Shown: positions 24,633 through 32,795, counted from the stretch's first letter. The stretch: 34,944 nt of DNA from Bradyrhizobium macuxiense (GCF_001542415.1 NZ_LNCU01000089.1:144567-179510), one strand, 5' to 3'. Made by a program: numbers and translations. The notes: generated by a model not told the origin, from the letters alone.

Positions 24633-25733
24633 TCACGACACGCGCTCAACGTCGGATTTGAGGACAACGAGGAAGCGGGCCGCTTCGCCGCCCGTCACCA
24701 CCCGATGGTCGAAGGTCAGCGATAGCGGCAGCGTGCGCCGGACCGCAACTTGTCCCCGAAGCGCGACCACACGCTCCGAGATCCGCCCGGCTCCGACGAT
24801 CGCCGTCTGCGGCGGCACGATGATGAGATTGGCAAAACGGCCTCCGATCATGCCGAAGTTCGACAACGTGATCGTCGCACCGCGCAGCTCTTCCGGGGGT
24901 ATCGCGCGCGCGATTGCGTCGGCTCGCAGGCGGTCGAGTCCAGCCCGCAGGTCGGATACGTTCCGCTCCGCGACGTTGCGCAGCACGGGAACGATCAGGC
25001 CGCCGCCGGTGTCGACGGCGATGCCGAGATCGATGCGCTCGATCAGGCGTCGTTCTCCCGCGCCGGAATGATACCAGGCATTGAGCGCGGGCTCGGCTTT
25101 GCAGGCGGCGGCGATCGCACGCGCCAGACGGATCGTCACGTCCTCGCCCTGCCGCCAGTCGTCGATGTCGGCTTCATCGGTGACCGTCGCAGGGACGATT
25201 TCCGCATGCGCTGCCGTCATACGTTGGGCCATCGCGCGGCGCAAGCCGCGCAGCGGCTCGGCGGGTCCGCTGTGAGACATCCGCTTCGCCGCCCTTTCGA
25301 CATCGGCCCGCGTGATGGTGCCGCCGGGCCCCGTCGCCTCGACGAGATCGAGCGCGACGTCGAGCTTGCGCGCGAGGGCGCGCACCGCCGGAAACACTTG
25401 AGCTCCCTGCCCGCTGGACGGCGCCGAAGCAGTTGCCGCCGCCGGCCGTTGCTCGCCGGTGCCGAGCTCGCCCACGATAGTGCCGGTGTCCTGCCCAGCG
25501 CTCTCGGCGAACTCCACGAGCGGCGCGCCGACCTTCACAATATCGCCCTTGGCACCGAACAGGCGCGCGATGCGCCCGCTCGACGGCGCCGGTATCTCGA
25601 CCACCGCCTTGTCGGTCTCGACCGAAACGAGCGGCTGGTCGGTCACGACGTGATCGCCCTCGTTGACGTACCAGGTGACGATCTCCGCTTCCTCAAGACC
25701 TTCACCAAGGTCCGGCAACGTGAACTGGCGCAT
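24633..25733 (-). CDS. 2-oxoacid dehydrogenase E2 (dihydrolipoyl acyltransferase)
   Basis: A 366-residue E2 with one lipoyl domain (lipoyl Lys42 in SVETDKAVVEIP), an E3/E1-binding domain (FPAVRALARKLDVAL...TRADVERAA, about 113-149) and a short catalytic domain. The active-site motif reads TFDHRVVTGGEAARF: His343 is kept, but the usual Asp four residues on (DHRxxDG) is Thr347. Pro/Ala linkers separate the domains. It is the last gene of the E1 alpha-E1 beta-E2 operon; no E3 (dihydrolipoamide dehydrogenase) gene is in the window. Whether the substrate is pyruvate or a branched-chain oxoacid cannot be settled here. Confidence 0.9.
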   Translation of the reverse strand: MRQFTLPDLGEGLEEAEIVTWYVNEGDHVVTDQPLVSVETDKAVVEIPAPSSGRIARLFGAKGDIVKVGAPLVEFAESAGQDTGTIVGELGTGEQRPAAATASAPSSGQGAQVFPAVRALARKLDVALDLVEATGPGGTITRADVERAAKRMSHSGPAEPLRGLRRAMAQRMTAAHAEIVPATVTDEADIDDWRQGEDVTIRLARAIAAACKAEPALNAWYHSGAGERRLIERIDLGIAVDTGGGLIVPVLRNVAERNVSDLRAGLDRLRADAIARAIPPEELRGATITLSNFGMIGGRFANLIIVPPQTAIVGAGRISERVVALRGQVAVRRTLPLSLTFDHRVVTGGEAARFLVVLKSDVERVS

Positions 25734-25754
25734 GGCACAACGTCCGTTGGTGTT

Positions 25755-26735
25755 TCAGTTGTACTGGCACGCCTTTCGGGCTGCGGTCACGATACGTCCG
25801 ACCGACGGCATGTAGCGTTGCTCGAGGCGGGCCATCGGGATGATCGTGTCGTAGCCGGTGACGCGAATCACGGGCGCGAGCAGCGAGGACAGTCCGTGCT
25901 CGGCGATCAGGGCGGCGATCTCCGCGCCAAATCCGCCGGTGTGCGCGGCTTCGTGCACGATGACGCAGCGCCCGGTCTTTGCGACCGAACCGAGCACGGT
26001 GCTTTCATCGTAGGGCTTGAGCGTGGCGAGGTCGATGACCTCGGCCGCGATGCCTTCATCGGCAAGCTTGTCCGCCGCGGCCATCGTTTCCTTCAACATC
26101 GCGCCCCAGCTGATCAGCGTGACGTCGCGACCTTCCCTCAAGACAAAGGCTATATCCAGCGGCAAGGCTTCGCCGTTGTCCTCCACCTCGCCTTTCGCCG
26201 CGCGGTACAGCCGCGTCGGCTCCAGGAACACCACCGGATCGGGATCGCGGATCGCGGCGAGGAGAAGTCCATAGGCGCGCTCCGGCGACGAAGGCATCAC
26301 GACACGCAAGCCCGGAATGTGGGCTAGCATCGCCTCGGTGCTTTCGGAATGATGCTCGGGCGCGCGAATGCCGGCACCGTGCGGCGTGCGCAGGACCATC
26401 GGACAGGTGAGCCGTCCCTGGGTACGGTTGCGCATCCGTGATGCGTGGTTCACCAGTTGATCGAGACAGGGATAGATAAATCCCATGAATTGGATTTCGC
26501 CGACCGGCTTCAATCCTTGCGCGGCCATGCCGACGCAGAGCCCGCTGATCAGGAGTTCGGCAAGCGGCGTATCAAGGACCCGCTCCGGACCGAAGCGCTC
26601 CTGCAAGCCGACGGTCGCGCGGAAGACGCCACCATTGACGCCGACATCTTGACCCAGCACGACCACGTCAGGATCGTCCGCCATCGCGCGGCCGAGCGCC
26701 AGATTGATGGCTTCGACCAGCGTCACCTCAGGCAT
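25755..26735 (-). CDS. 2-oxoacid dehydrogenase E1 beta subunit
   Basis: A 326-residue E1 beta. MPEVTLVEAINLALGRAM, VLGQDVGVNGGVFRAT, VLDTPLAELLISG (with the Glu that activates the thiamine ring), MRNRTQGRLTCPMVLRTPHG and PEHHSESTEAMLAHIPGL, containing the conserved His pair, are all present. Length fits the family (about 325-340). ATG 26735 overlaps the E1 alpha stop by eight bases; the longer open frame to 26792 would run deep into E1 alpha and is not used. The E2 start follows 21 bases after the stop. It forms an alpha2-beta2 enzyme with the upstream subunit. Confidence 0.93.
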   Translation of the reverse strand: MPEVTLVEAINLALGRAMADDPDVVVLGQDVGVNGGVFRATVGLQERFGPERVLDTPLAELLISGLCVGMAAQGLKPVGEIQFMGFIYPCLDQLVNHASRMRNRTQGRLTCPMVLRTPHGAGIRAPEHHSESTEAMLAHIPGLRVVMPSSPERAYGLLLAAIRDPDPVVFLEPTRLYRAAKGEVEDNGEALPLDIAFVLREGRDVTLISWGAMLKETMAAADKLADEGIAAEVIDLATLKPYDESTVLGSVAKTGRCVIVHEAAHTGGFGAEIAALIAEHGLSSLLAPVIRVTGYDTIIPMARLEQRYMPSVGRIVTAARKACQYN

Positions 26736-27825
26736 CGTGCTCTCCCGCGAGTTCGCGACGCTGCGCGGCATAAGCTTCGGGCAGATCGGCATAGAGGTTG
26801 TCGAACATGGTTTCCGCGCGGCGCGGCGGCGTCGTCAGATAGCGCTCCACCGCTGCCTCGATGCGCTCATGACACTCAGCGGCAAGTTGCTCCTCGTCCG
26901 CCTTGGTCCACATCTTCTGACCGACAAGATAGGACCTGAGGCGCGCGATCGGCTCTTCCTTCCAGTGCGCCTGAACTTCTTCGGCCGAACGATAGCGCAA
27001 TGCATCATCTGACGTCGTGTGATCGCCGAGCCGATAGGTGACCGCCTCGATGAAGTGAGGGCCCTTGCCGTCGCGGGCAGCGGCGATGGCTTCCTCGGCC
27101 GCGGCGCGCATCGCCACCACGTCGCTCCCGTCCACCTGCTCGCCGCTGAACCCTGCGGCGATGGCCTTCTGCGCAAGCGTCTCGGAACCCGTCTGCAGCC
27201 GCAGCGGCACCGATATGGCCCATTGATTGTTGGTGGCGACGAACACAAGCGGCAACTTGTGCACGCCGGCAAAATTCATGGCCTCGTAGACATCGCCTTT
27301 CGAGGTGGCGCCGTCGCCGAACATGCAGACCGCCACGTGCGGCTCCTTGCGCAGCTTCAGGGCATAGGCAACGCCGGCGGCGTGCGGCGCCTGTGATCCG
27401 ACGGGAACGCAGAACGGGAAATCGTGGACCGGACCGGAGAATTGATTGCCCCGTTCATCGCCGCCCCAGAACAGCAGGATCTCCTCCAGCTTGACGCCAC
27501 GCCAGAGCAACGCGCCATTGTCGCGATAGGAGGGTAGCAGAACGTCATCTTCCCGCATCGCACTCGCGATGCCGACCGACACCGCCTCCTGGCCGAGCGA
27601 AACGGCATAGGTTCCCAGACGACCAGTGCGCTGCAATGCAACAGCCTTTCGGTCAAACAGGCGCAAGAGCACCATCGACCGGTAAAGTTCGACGAGCAGC
27701 TTGGGATCGGTGGCGAAGGCAGGGAGCGGCCGATCTATCGAGCCGTCGGGCGCGAGATAATTGCGGCGGCGCACCTCAAAGCGCGCAATAACGGGGAGCT
27801 CTTCGTTTGCTCTTTTGCTGGCCAC
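26728..27825 (-). CDS. 2-oxoacid dehydrogenase E1 alpha subunit
   Basis: A 365-residue thiamine-diphosphate subunit that decarboxylates a 2-oxoacid. The cofactor motif is GDGATSKGDVYEAMNFAGVHKLPLVFVATNNQWAIS (about 170-205), and the phosphorylation-loop region YRLGDHTTSDDALRYR follows near 268. The N-terminus (residues 12-33, RNYLAPDG and so on) is of the type found in Gram-positive and Pseudomonas PDH/BCKDH E1 alpha rather than the short proteobacterial PdhA. The start is GTG with AGGAG eight bases before it. It is the first gene of the operon and is divergent from the 72-residue protein gene. Confidence 0.92.
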   Translation of the reverse strand: MASKRANEELPVIARFEVRRRNYLAPDGSIDRPLPAFATDPKLLVELYRSMVLLRLFDRKAVALQRTGRLGTYAVSLGQEAVSVGIASAMREDDVLLPSYRDNGALLWRGVKLEEILLFWGGDERGNQFSGPVHDFPFCVPVGSQAPHAAGVAYALKLRKEPHVAVCMFGDGATSKGDVYEAMNFAGVHKLPLVFVATNNQWAISVPLRLQTGSETLAQKAIAAGFSGEQVDGSDVVAMRAAAEEAIAAARDGKGPHFIEAVTYRLGDHTTSDDALRYRSAEEVQAHWKEEPIARLRSYLVGQKMWTKADEEQLAAECHERIEAAVERYLTTPPRRAETMFDNLYADLPEAYAAQRRELAGEHDA

Positions 27826-27996
27826 GCTCTCACTCCTGGAGCGGTTCTGCCTCCCACGTTCAGCTATTTGGTGTTCGAGGAACGACGATGCAATACCATG
27901 GCAGCTTCTCTCCCGGCGCGCGCGTCGGCGGCGGGATCACGCCGATCGATCGACGGGAGCCGTGGAAACAACGCCGCGATAACGGTATATGAGAGC

Positions 27997-28215
27997 ATGG
28001 CAAATGGTCAGGTTGTCCTCGTAACAACTGAGCCGTTGGACGGCGGCCCGCCTGTTCGATCGGTCTTCTTCGTCGCTGAAGGAGACGCGGCAAAGGCCAC
28101 GGCAATTATTGCGGACATGATGGCCCCGAATGAAAGGGTCGAAGCGTGGGGGCCGCTTCCCGAAGCGGCGGTCAAAGCGCTCGGACTGAAACCGGGTGAC
28201 TACACCCACACCTGA
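27997..28215 (+). CDS. Small protein of unknown function, 72 residues
   Basis: MANGQVVLVTTEPLDGGPPV begins a compact protein with alternating strands and helices (VRSVFFVAEGDAAKATAIIADM, then VEAWGPLPEAAVKALGL) ending LKPGDYTHT. The composition is ordinary for a folded cytoplasmic protein, and I do not recognise the family. The frame extends to 27868, but the upstream 43 residues are Arg/Ser/Ala-rich and antisense to the E1 alpha leader; ATG 27997 with GAGAG just before it is preferred. It diverges from the E1 alpha gene. Confidence 0.6.
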   Translation: MANGQVVLVTTEPLDGGPPVRSVFFVAEGDAAKATAIIADMMAPNERVEAWGPLPEAAVKALGLKPGDYTHT

Positions 28216-28588
28216 CTTGCACTGGCCACCCGGCGCGCGAAGCCTTTCCGGCCTCATCCTTGCACGGAGTGACTGATCTCGACACAGCGCCCTCGCTCGT
28301 GCGAATGTCGGGTGATCGTCGAGACCTGCCACCGCGTTCCCGATCACAACGCGGGGAGCCCTCTTTCTCGAGCGAGGGACATGGCGTACTCTGCAGCGAG
28401 CTGCCATTTGAGACGGGACGGGCCGACGTCGCCGTCTGACGGAACGGGCAGCAGTCAGGCCGTCGGCAGGCATCTCAGTCTGAAAGCAGCGCCTGCCTTA
28501 TGTGGCGCTCCCTCAACTTCAACATGAAGCAGGTTGGCCTGCCGCGCACGCGGCAGACAAGGGCAATGCATAACCCTTGGAGGACGAC
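28216..28588. other. Gene-free 373-base stretch with a leader hairpin
   Basis: I see no credible gene here; the minus-strand frame to 28473 is Arg-rich and overlaps the 72-residue gene. The one structure is CTGCCGCG/CGCGGCAG (28539-28556), a perfect stem 33 bases before the GYD gene start, presumably in its mRNA leader. No clear promoter was identified. Confidence 0.5.
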
Positions 28589-28882
28589 ATGGCGACATTC
28601 ATATTGAGGATCGACTGGACCGACCAGGGAATTCGTAATGTCAAGGAAGCTCCCAAGCGCAGCAAAGCGGCGAGAGAACTCGCCAAGACGCTCGGTGTCG
28701 AGATCAAGGAGGTCTATCTCACTTCCGGCGAGCATGACATCCTTCTCCTCGCCGAAGCGCCCGTCGGTGACCACATCACAAAACTCGCGCTTGCCCTGAG
28801 CTCTCAGGGAAACATACGGACCTGCACCTCACGGGCCTGGCCCGAGGCCGAGTGGACCAAGCTGATATCCGAGCTTCCGTAG
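28589..28882 (+). CDS. GYD-domain protein
   Basis: A 97-residue single-domain protein matching the GYD family, of unknown function, with a ferredoxin-like dimeric fold expected. MATFILRIDWTDQGIRNVKEAPKR, then ELAKTLGVEIKEVYLTSGEHDILLLAEAP and LALSSQGNIRTCTSRAW follow the family; its eponymous GxYD-type motif here is SGEHDILLL. ATG 28589 has GGAGG at 28579-28583, a strong ribosome site that rules out the start four codons earlier. It faces the second solute-binding protein gene convergently. Confidence 0.85.
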   Translation: MATFILRIDWTDQGIRNVKEAPKRSKAARELAKTLGVEIKEVYLTSGEHDILLLAEAPVGDHITKLALALSSQGNIRTCTSRAWPEAEWTKLISELP

Positions 28883-28884
28883 CG

Positions 28885-28912
28885 GCTTCCTCCGCGCACG
28901 CGCAGGAGAAGC
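28885..28912. terminator. Hairpin between convergent GYD and solute-binding protein genes
   Basis: GCTT-C-CTCC-GCG (28885-28896) pairs with CGC-A-GGAG-AAGC (28901-28912), with one bulge on each side and a CACG loop, starting two bases after the GYD stop. The following GGAACGCTTTAGTTG holds only a short T-run. Probable but imperfect terminator. Confidence 0.4.
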
Positions 28913-28996
28913 GGAACGCTTTAGTTGTGTGAACGAGTAGAGGTACGAAGCGCACGAAAGCGACGGCGCACGCTGTTGCCCGTGGAGCAGCATGCG

Positions 28997-30592
28997 CTAT
29001 TTATCCAGCCACACGTCTTCGAACCGCAGATTGTTGTACTGGCTGTTGTCGTGCGGATGGAAGTTCATCACATAGGGCTGCCGGCAATTGCCGGCCGACG
29101 AGTGCAGGATGATCGGCCGCGCGGCGTCCTCGACCAGCAGACGCTCGATCTCGAACACGAGCTGCTTCCGCTTGTCCTTGTCGAGCTCGCGTGACTGCGC
29201 CGCGAGCAATTTGTCGACCTCGGCGTTGCAATACTGCGTATAATTCCGCTCGGAGTTGCAGGAATAGTTCTCGACGAGATTGCCGTCGGGATCGTCGACG
29301 CTGACTCCAGTGACGTTCAGCCCGATCGTATAATCCTTGCGCTGCAGCCGCGAATACCAGCGCGGCGTGTCCACGATGTCGAGCTCGGCCACGATGTAGA
29401 TCTTCTTGAGCTGGTCGGCGAGGATCACCGCCGGATCGCGATAGGTTGGCAGATTGCGGGTCTGGATCTTGATCGGCAGAGGCTTGGCGTCGCTGTAACC
29501 GAGCTTTTGCATGATCGCCTGCGCCTCTGTGAGGTTCTTCTCGGTGTCAGGCCCATAGCCCGGCAACTTTGCCAACACATCTGCCGGCATGCCCCACTCG
29601 CCCTCGGGCTTGGCCAGCATCGCGCCGCCGAGCCGCCCCGTACCCTCGAAAAGAATCGTGTTGAACGCCTTGCGGTCGAGCGCGAGCGACATCGCGCGGC
29701 GAATGTCGGGATTGTCGAACGGCGGATTGACGCGGTTCACCATCAGATTGATCTGAGTGTTGGTCGCCGTCGTCTCGCAGATCGCGTTCGGCGCGCGCGC
29801 CTTGACATCCTTCATCAGGGGAATCGTGACGTCGGATGGAAAGGTGATGTCGTAGTCGCCGGTCGCGAACGCCAGCATGCGCGTCGCGCGGCTGTCGATC
29901 GTGCGCACGGTGATCTCGTCGAGATACGGCCGATCCTTCTTGAAGTAGTCGGGGTTGCGCACCAGGCGGATCGAGTCACCGCGCTTGAACTCGACGAATT
30001 TGAACGGCCCGGTGCCAACGGGCTTGGTGCGCATCACCTGCTGCGGCACATGGCAGGGATAGACGACCGAGAAGGCGCTGGCGAGCAGCGAGAGCAGGCC
30101 GGGCTGCGGCTCGGTCAACTCGAACGTTGCCTCATCATCGCCGTTGATACTGACGTCCTTGAGTTTCGTGTACCAGACCTTACGCGGATTGCGCTTGAAG
30201 TCCTGGGTCTCGCCCTTTCCGATCAGCATCCGCCAGGTGCATTGCACGTCCTTGGCGGTGAAGGGTTGGCCATCATGCCATTTCACGCCGTGCCGCAGCT
30301 TGAAAGTGAGCTTGGTGTTGGTCGCGTCCCACGACCAGCTTTCGGCGAGATCGGGGATCACGGTATCGACGCTCTCGTGCACCTTCGCCGGATCGAACAC
30401 CACGAGATTGTTGAACACCGCGGCGAACGGCATCACCGAGGCGATGGTGGATTCCTCCAGCAGCGAGGTCGAGGGCGGATTGTCGTTGTGATAGAGCCGC
30501 AGGGTCCCGCCCTTCTTCTGGGCAACGGCAGGGCTCGCAGCCATCGTCACGATGCTCAATGCCGCGATGCATGCGGACAGTTTGAACGACAT
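28997..30592 (-). CDS. Second ABC solute-binding protein, family 5
   Basis: A 531-residue periplasmic binding protein. The signal peptide is MSFKLSACIAALSIVTMAAS with cleavage at PAVA/QKK. Family motifs include LRHGVKWHDGQPFTAKDVQCTWRM (about 101-124), VGTGPFKFVEFKRGDSIRLVRNPDYF (about 195-220) and FDNPDIRRAMSLALDRKAFN (about 295-314). Two Cys-containing loops (ENYSCNSERNYTQYCN and SSAGNCRQPY) near the C-terminus may be disulfide-bonded. ATG 30592 follows GGGAGGCGAGA. No permease or ATPase gene is adjacent, so it is an orphan that must use a distant transporter or the one at 6066-9559. It is clearly diverged from the protein at 2856. Confidence 0.92.
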   Translation of the reverse strand: MSFKLSACIAALSIVTMAASPAVAQKKGGTLRLYHNDNPPSTSLLEESTIASVMPFAAVFNNLVVFDPAKVHESVDTVIPDLAESWSWDATNTKLTFKLRHGVKWHDGQPFTAKDVQCTWRMLIGKGETQDFKRNPRKVWYTKLKDVSINGDDEATFELTEPQPGLLSLLASAFSVVYPCHVPQQVMRTKPVGTGPFKFVEFKRGDSIRLVRNPDYFKKDRPYLDEITVRTIDSRATRMLAFATGDYDITFPSDVTIPLMKDVKARAPNAICETTATNTQINLMVNRVNPPFDNPDIRRAMSLALDRKAFNTILFEGTGRLGGAMLAKPEGEWGMPADVLAKLPGYGPDTEKNLTEAQAIMQKLGYSDAKPLPIKIQTRNLPTYRDPAVILADQLKKIYIVAELDIVDTPRWYSRLQRKDYTIGLNVTGVSVDDPDGNLVENYSCNSERNYTQYCNAEVDKLLAAQSRELDKDKRKQLVFEIERLLVEDAARPIILHSSAGNCRQPYVMNFHPHDNSQYNNLRFEDVWLDK

Positions 30593-30738
30593 TCTCGCCT
30601 CCCGGAATTTCTTGTTCTTGTCGGTAAGGAGCAGTCGAGCACAACGCCGCTCGCCCTGCAATCGTCGAGATATCCCGCAGTGTCTGTGGACACGCGCGTC
30701 GTGCTATAGACCCTTGACGGATATCAACGGAGGCGACC

Positions 30739-31200
30739 ATGGCAACGGTAACACTGCTTTCTGACGCTGAACTCTCGCCGGAGGCGCGCGCGGTGTTCGA
30801 GGATATCCGCAAGACGCGACAATCTGACTTCGTGAACAATTTCTGGCGGGCGCTCGCGCATGATCCGAAAACCCTTCGCCGGACCTGGGAGAGCATCAAG
30901 GAGGTGATGGCGCCGGGGGCACTGGATCCGAAGGTCAAGGAAATGCTCTACGTCGCGGTTTCGATTGCCCATGGCTGCAGCTATTGCATCCATTCGCACA
31001 CCGCGGCCGCCCGCGCGAAAGGCATGACGGACGCCGAATATCGCGAGATGGTTGCCATCGTCGGCATGGCCTCAGAGACGAACCGGCTGGTCACCGCGCT
31101 TGGTGTTCCCGTCGACGACGCCTTCCTCGTCAATGCGCCTTCGACCCGGGATTTGTGTACTCGCGCCGCATGTCGCACGACGGGAATTAGGGTTGGATGA
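30739..31200 (+). CDS. AhpD-like / carboxymuconolactone decarboxylase family protein
   Basis: A 153-residue protein with the AhpD-type redox motif: Cys80 and Cys83 in HGCSYCIHSHTAAARAKG, with His87 after them. The helical N-terminus ELSPEARAVFEDIRKTR...NNFWRALAHDP is typical. Members reduce peroxides through the Cys pair or serve as alkylhydroperoxidase partners. The ATG has ACGGAGG before it. The last 20 or so residues (STRDLCTRAACRTTGIRVG) look unlike the rest and add two cysteines; the conserved part stops near residue 132, so the tail could be read-on after a lost stop. It diverges from the solute-binding protein gene. Confidence 0.87.
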   Translation: MATVTLLSDAELSPEARAVFEDIRKTRQSDFVNNFWRALAHDPKTLRRTWESIKEVMAPGALDPKVKEMLYVAVSIAHGCSYCIHSHTAAARAKGMTDAEYREMVAIVGMASETNRLVTALGVPVDDAFLVNAPSTRDLCTRAACRTTGIRVG

Positions 31201-31260
31201 TGCGGTAAAATTGGCTACTAGTTTCCCCCGCCGAGAAGCTCGGACCGTTGGGGACTGGAA

Positions 31261-32037
31261 ATGACCTATTGCTGCGGAATTCTGGTGCGAGACGGTCTCG
31301 TCATGATCGCGGACACCCGCACCAATGCCGGCCTCGACAACGTCTCGACCTTCCGCAAGCTCCACATCTTCGAAGCTCCCGGCGAGCGCATCATGGCGAT
31401 CGCGAGCGCCGGCAATCTGGCGATCAGCCAGTCGGTGCTGTCGACCCTGACCGAAGGCATGGAGGACCCGCACACCGGCGAGGTCGAGACGCTGCTGAAT
31501 GCGCCGACCATGTTCCAGGCGGCGCAGCGCATCGGCCGCGCCATCCGCGCGGTGCACGCCACCGAGGGCGACGCGCTGCGCGCCGAGGACATCTCCTTCG
31601 ACGTCTCCTTCCTGTTCGGCGGCCAGATCAAGGGCTCGCGGATGCGCCTGTTCATGGTCTACACCGCCGGCAACTTCATCGAATGCACCGCCGATACGCC
31701 CTATTTGCAGATCGGCGAGCACAAATACGGCAAGCCGGTGCTCGACCGGGCCATGCATTACGACGTCGAGCTCTATGAGGCATTGAAGGCTGGCCTGATC
31801 TCGATGGATTCGACGATGCGCTCCAACCTCGGCGTCGGCCTGCCGATCGACGTGCTGGTGGTGCGCACGGATGCCTGCGAGGCCGATCTCAATCACCGCA
31901 TCGAGGCCGGCGAGCCCTATTTCCACGACCTGCGCTCGCGCTGGTCGGCGGCGCTGCGCGCGGCACACCAGAATATTCCGCGACCGCCCTACAAGAACGA
32001 AATCGAAGCAAAGGCCAAGAAAGAGGAAACCAGATGA
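31261..32037 (+). CDS. anbu: Anbu, proteasome-type NTN hydrolase
   Basis: A 258-residue homologue of the ancestral beta subunit. The N-terminus MTYCCGILVRDGLVMIADTRTNAG matches Anbu. Removal of Met would expose Thr2 as the nucleophile, with Asp18 and Lys33 (TFRKLH) in the proteasome positions. Next come GERIMAIASAGNLAISQSVL, SFLFGGQIKG and MRSNLGVGLPIDVLVV. Length fits Anbu rather than HslV (about 175). Published work on relatives describes open helical or ring-like assemblies with little or no general peptidase activity. GGACTGGAA precedes the ATG. Its expected partners (ATP-grasp, alpha-E, transglutaminase) lie at 21114-24540. The stop overlaps the next gene (ATGA). Confidence 0.93.
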   Translation: MTYCCGILVRDGLVMIADTRTNAGLDNVSTFRKLHIFEAPGERIMAIASAGNLAISQSVLSTLTEGMEDPHTGEVETLLNAPTMFQAAQRIGRAIRAVHATEGDALRAEDISFDVSFLFGGQIKGSRMRLFMVYTAGNFIECTADTPYLQIGEHKYGKPVLDRAMHYDVELYEALKAGLISMDSTMRSNLGVGLPIDVLVVRTDACEADLNHRIEAGEPYFHDLRSRWSAALRAAHQNIPRPPYKNEIEAKAKKEETR

Positions 32038-32795
32038 CCGAGGCCACCAACAAGATCGCACTCGTCACCGGTGCCGGCACCGGCGTCGGACGCGCTGCGT
32101 CGCTCGCCCTGATGAACGCAGGCTACACCGTCGTGCTCACCGGGCGCCGCCTGGAGATGCTGGAGGAGACCGCCAGGCTCGGCCCCGCCGGCAAGAGCCT
32201 CTGCGTCACGGCCGACATGACCAGTCCGGCCGCGATCGCCGCGCTGTTCGACAAGGTGAAGGCGACCTATGGCCGGCTCGACGTGCTGTTCAACAACGCC
32301 GGCATGGGCGCGCCGCCGGTCAATTTCGAGGATCTGCCGCTCGAGCAGTGGCAGGCCGTGGTGAACACCAACCTCACCGCTCCGTTCCTGTGCACCCAGC
32401 ACGCCTTCCGCATCATGAAGGACCAGAAGCCGCGCGGCGGCCGCATCATCAACAACGGCTCGATCTCCGCGCACGCGCCGCGGCCGTTCTCGGCGGCCTA
32501 CACCTCGACCAAGCACGCCATCACCGGCCTCACCAAGGCCTCCAATCTCGACGGCCGCATGTACGACATCGCGGTCGGCCAGGTGGACATCGGCAATGCC
32601 GCGACCCCGATGACCGATCGCATGGTCAACGGCCCCGGCGTGCTGCAGCCCGATGGCACGACGAAGCACGAGCCGCGCATGGACGCGAAGGCGGTCGGCG
32701 ATGCCGTTGCCTACATGGCGGGCCTGCCGCTCGACGCCAACGTGCTGTTCATGACTGTCATGGCGACCAAGATGCCGTTCGTGGGACGGGGCTGA
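32034..32795 (+). CDS. SDR-family oxidoreductase coupled to Anbu
   Basis: A 253-residue short-chain dehydrogenase. The cofactor motif TGAGTGVG is at 12-19 and NNAG at 87-90. The catalytic residues are Ser143 or Ser145 (INNGSISAHAP), Tyr156 and Lys160 (YTSTK). GRR at 37-39 suggests NADPH preference. The substrate is unknown. Its ATG lies inside the Anbu stop (four-base ATGA overlap), so the two are translated together; a link with the Anbu function is inferred from that. A hairpin follows 35 bases after the stop. Confidence 0.9.
   Translation: MTEATNKIALVTGAGTGVGRAASLALMNAGYTVVLTGRRLEMLEETARLGPAGKSLCVTADMTSPAAIAALFDKVKATYGRLDVLFNNAGMGAPPVNFEDLPLEQWQAVVNTNLTAPFLCTQHAFRIMKDQKPRGGRIINNGSISAHAPRPFSAAYTSTKHAITGLTKASNLDGRMYDIAVGQVDIGNAATPMTDRMVNGPGVLQPDGTTKHEPRMDAKAVGDAVAYMAGLPLDANVLFMTVMATKMPFVGRG

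Noticed and set aside
24750..26327. Plus-strand frame of 525 codons
   Set aside because: Antisense across two proven genes (E2 and E1 beta) and low in recognisable features.
27937..28473. Minus-strand frame of 178 codons beside the GYD gene
   Set aside because: Arg-rich, no domain, and overlaps the better-supported 72-residue gene.
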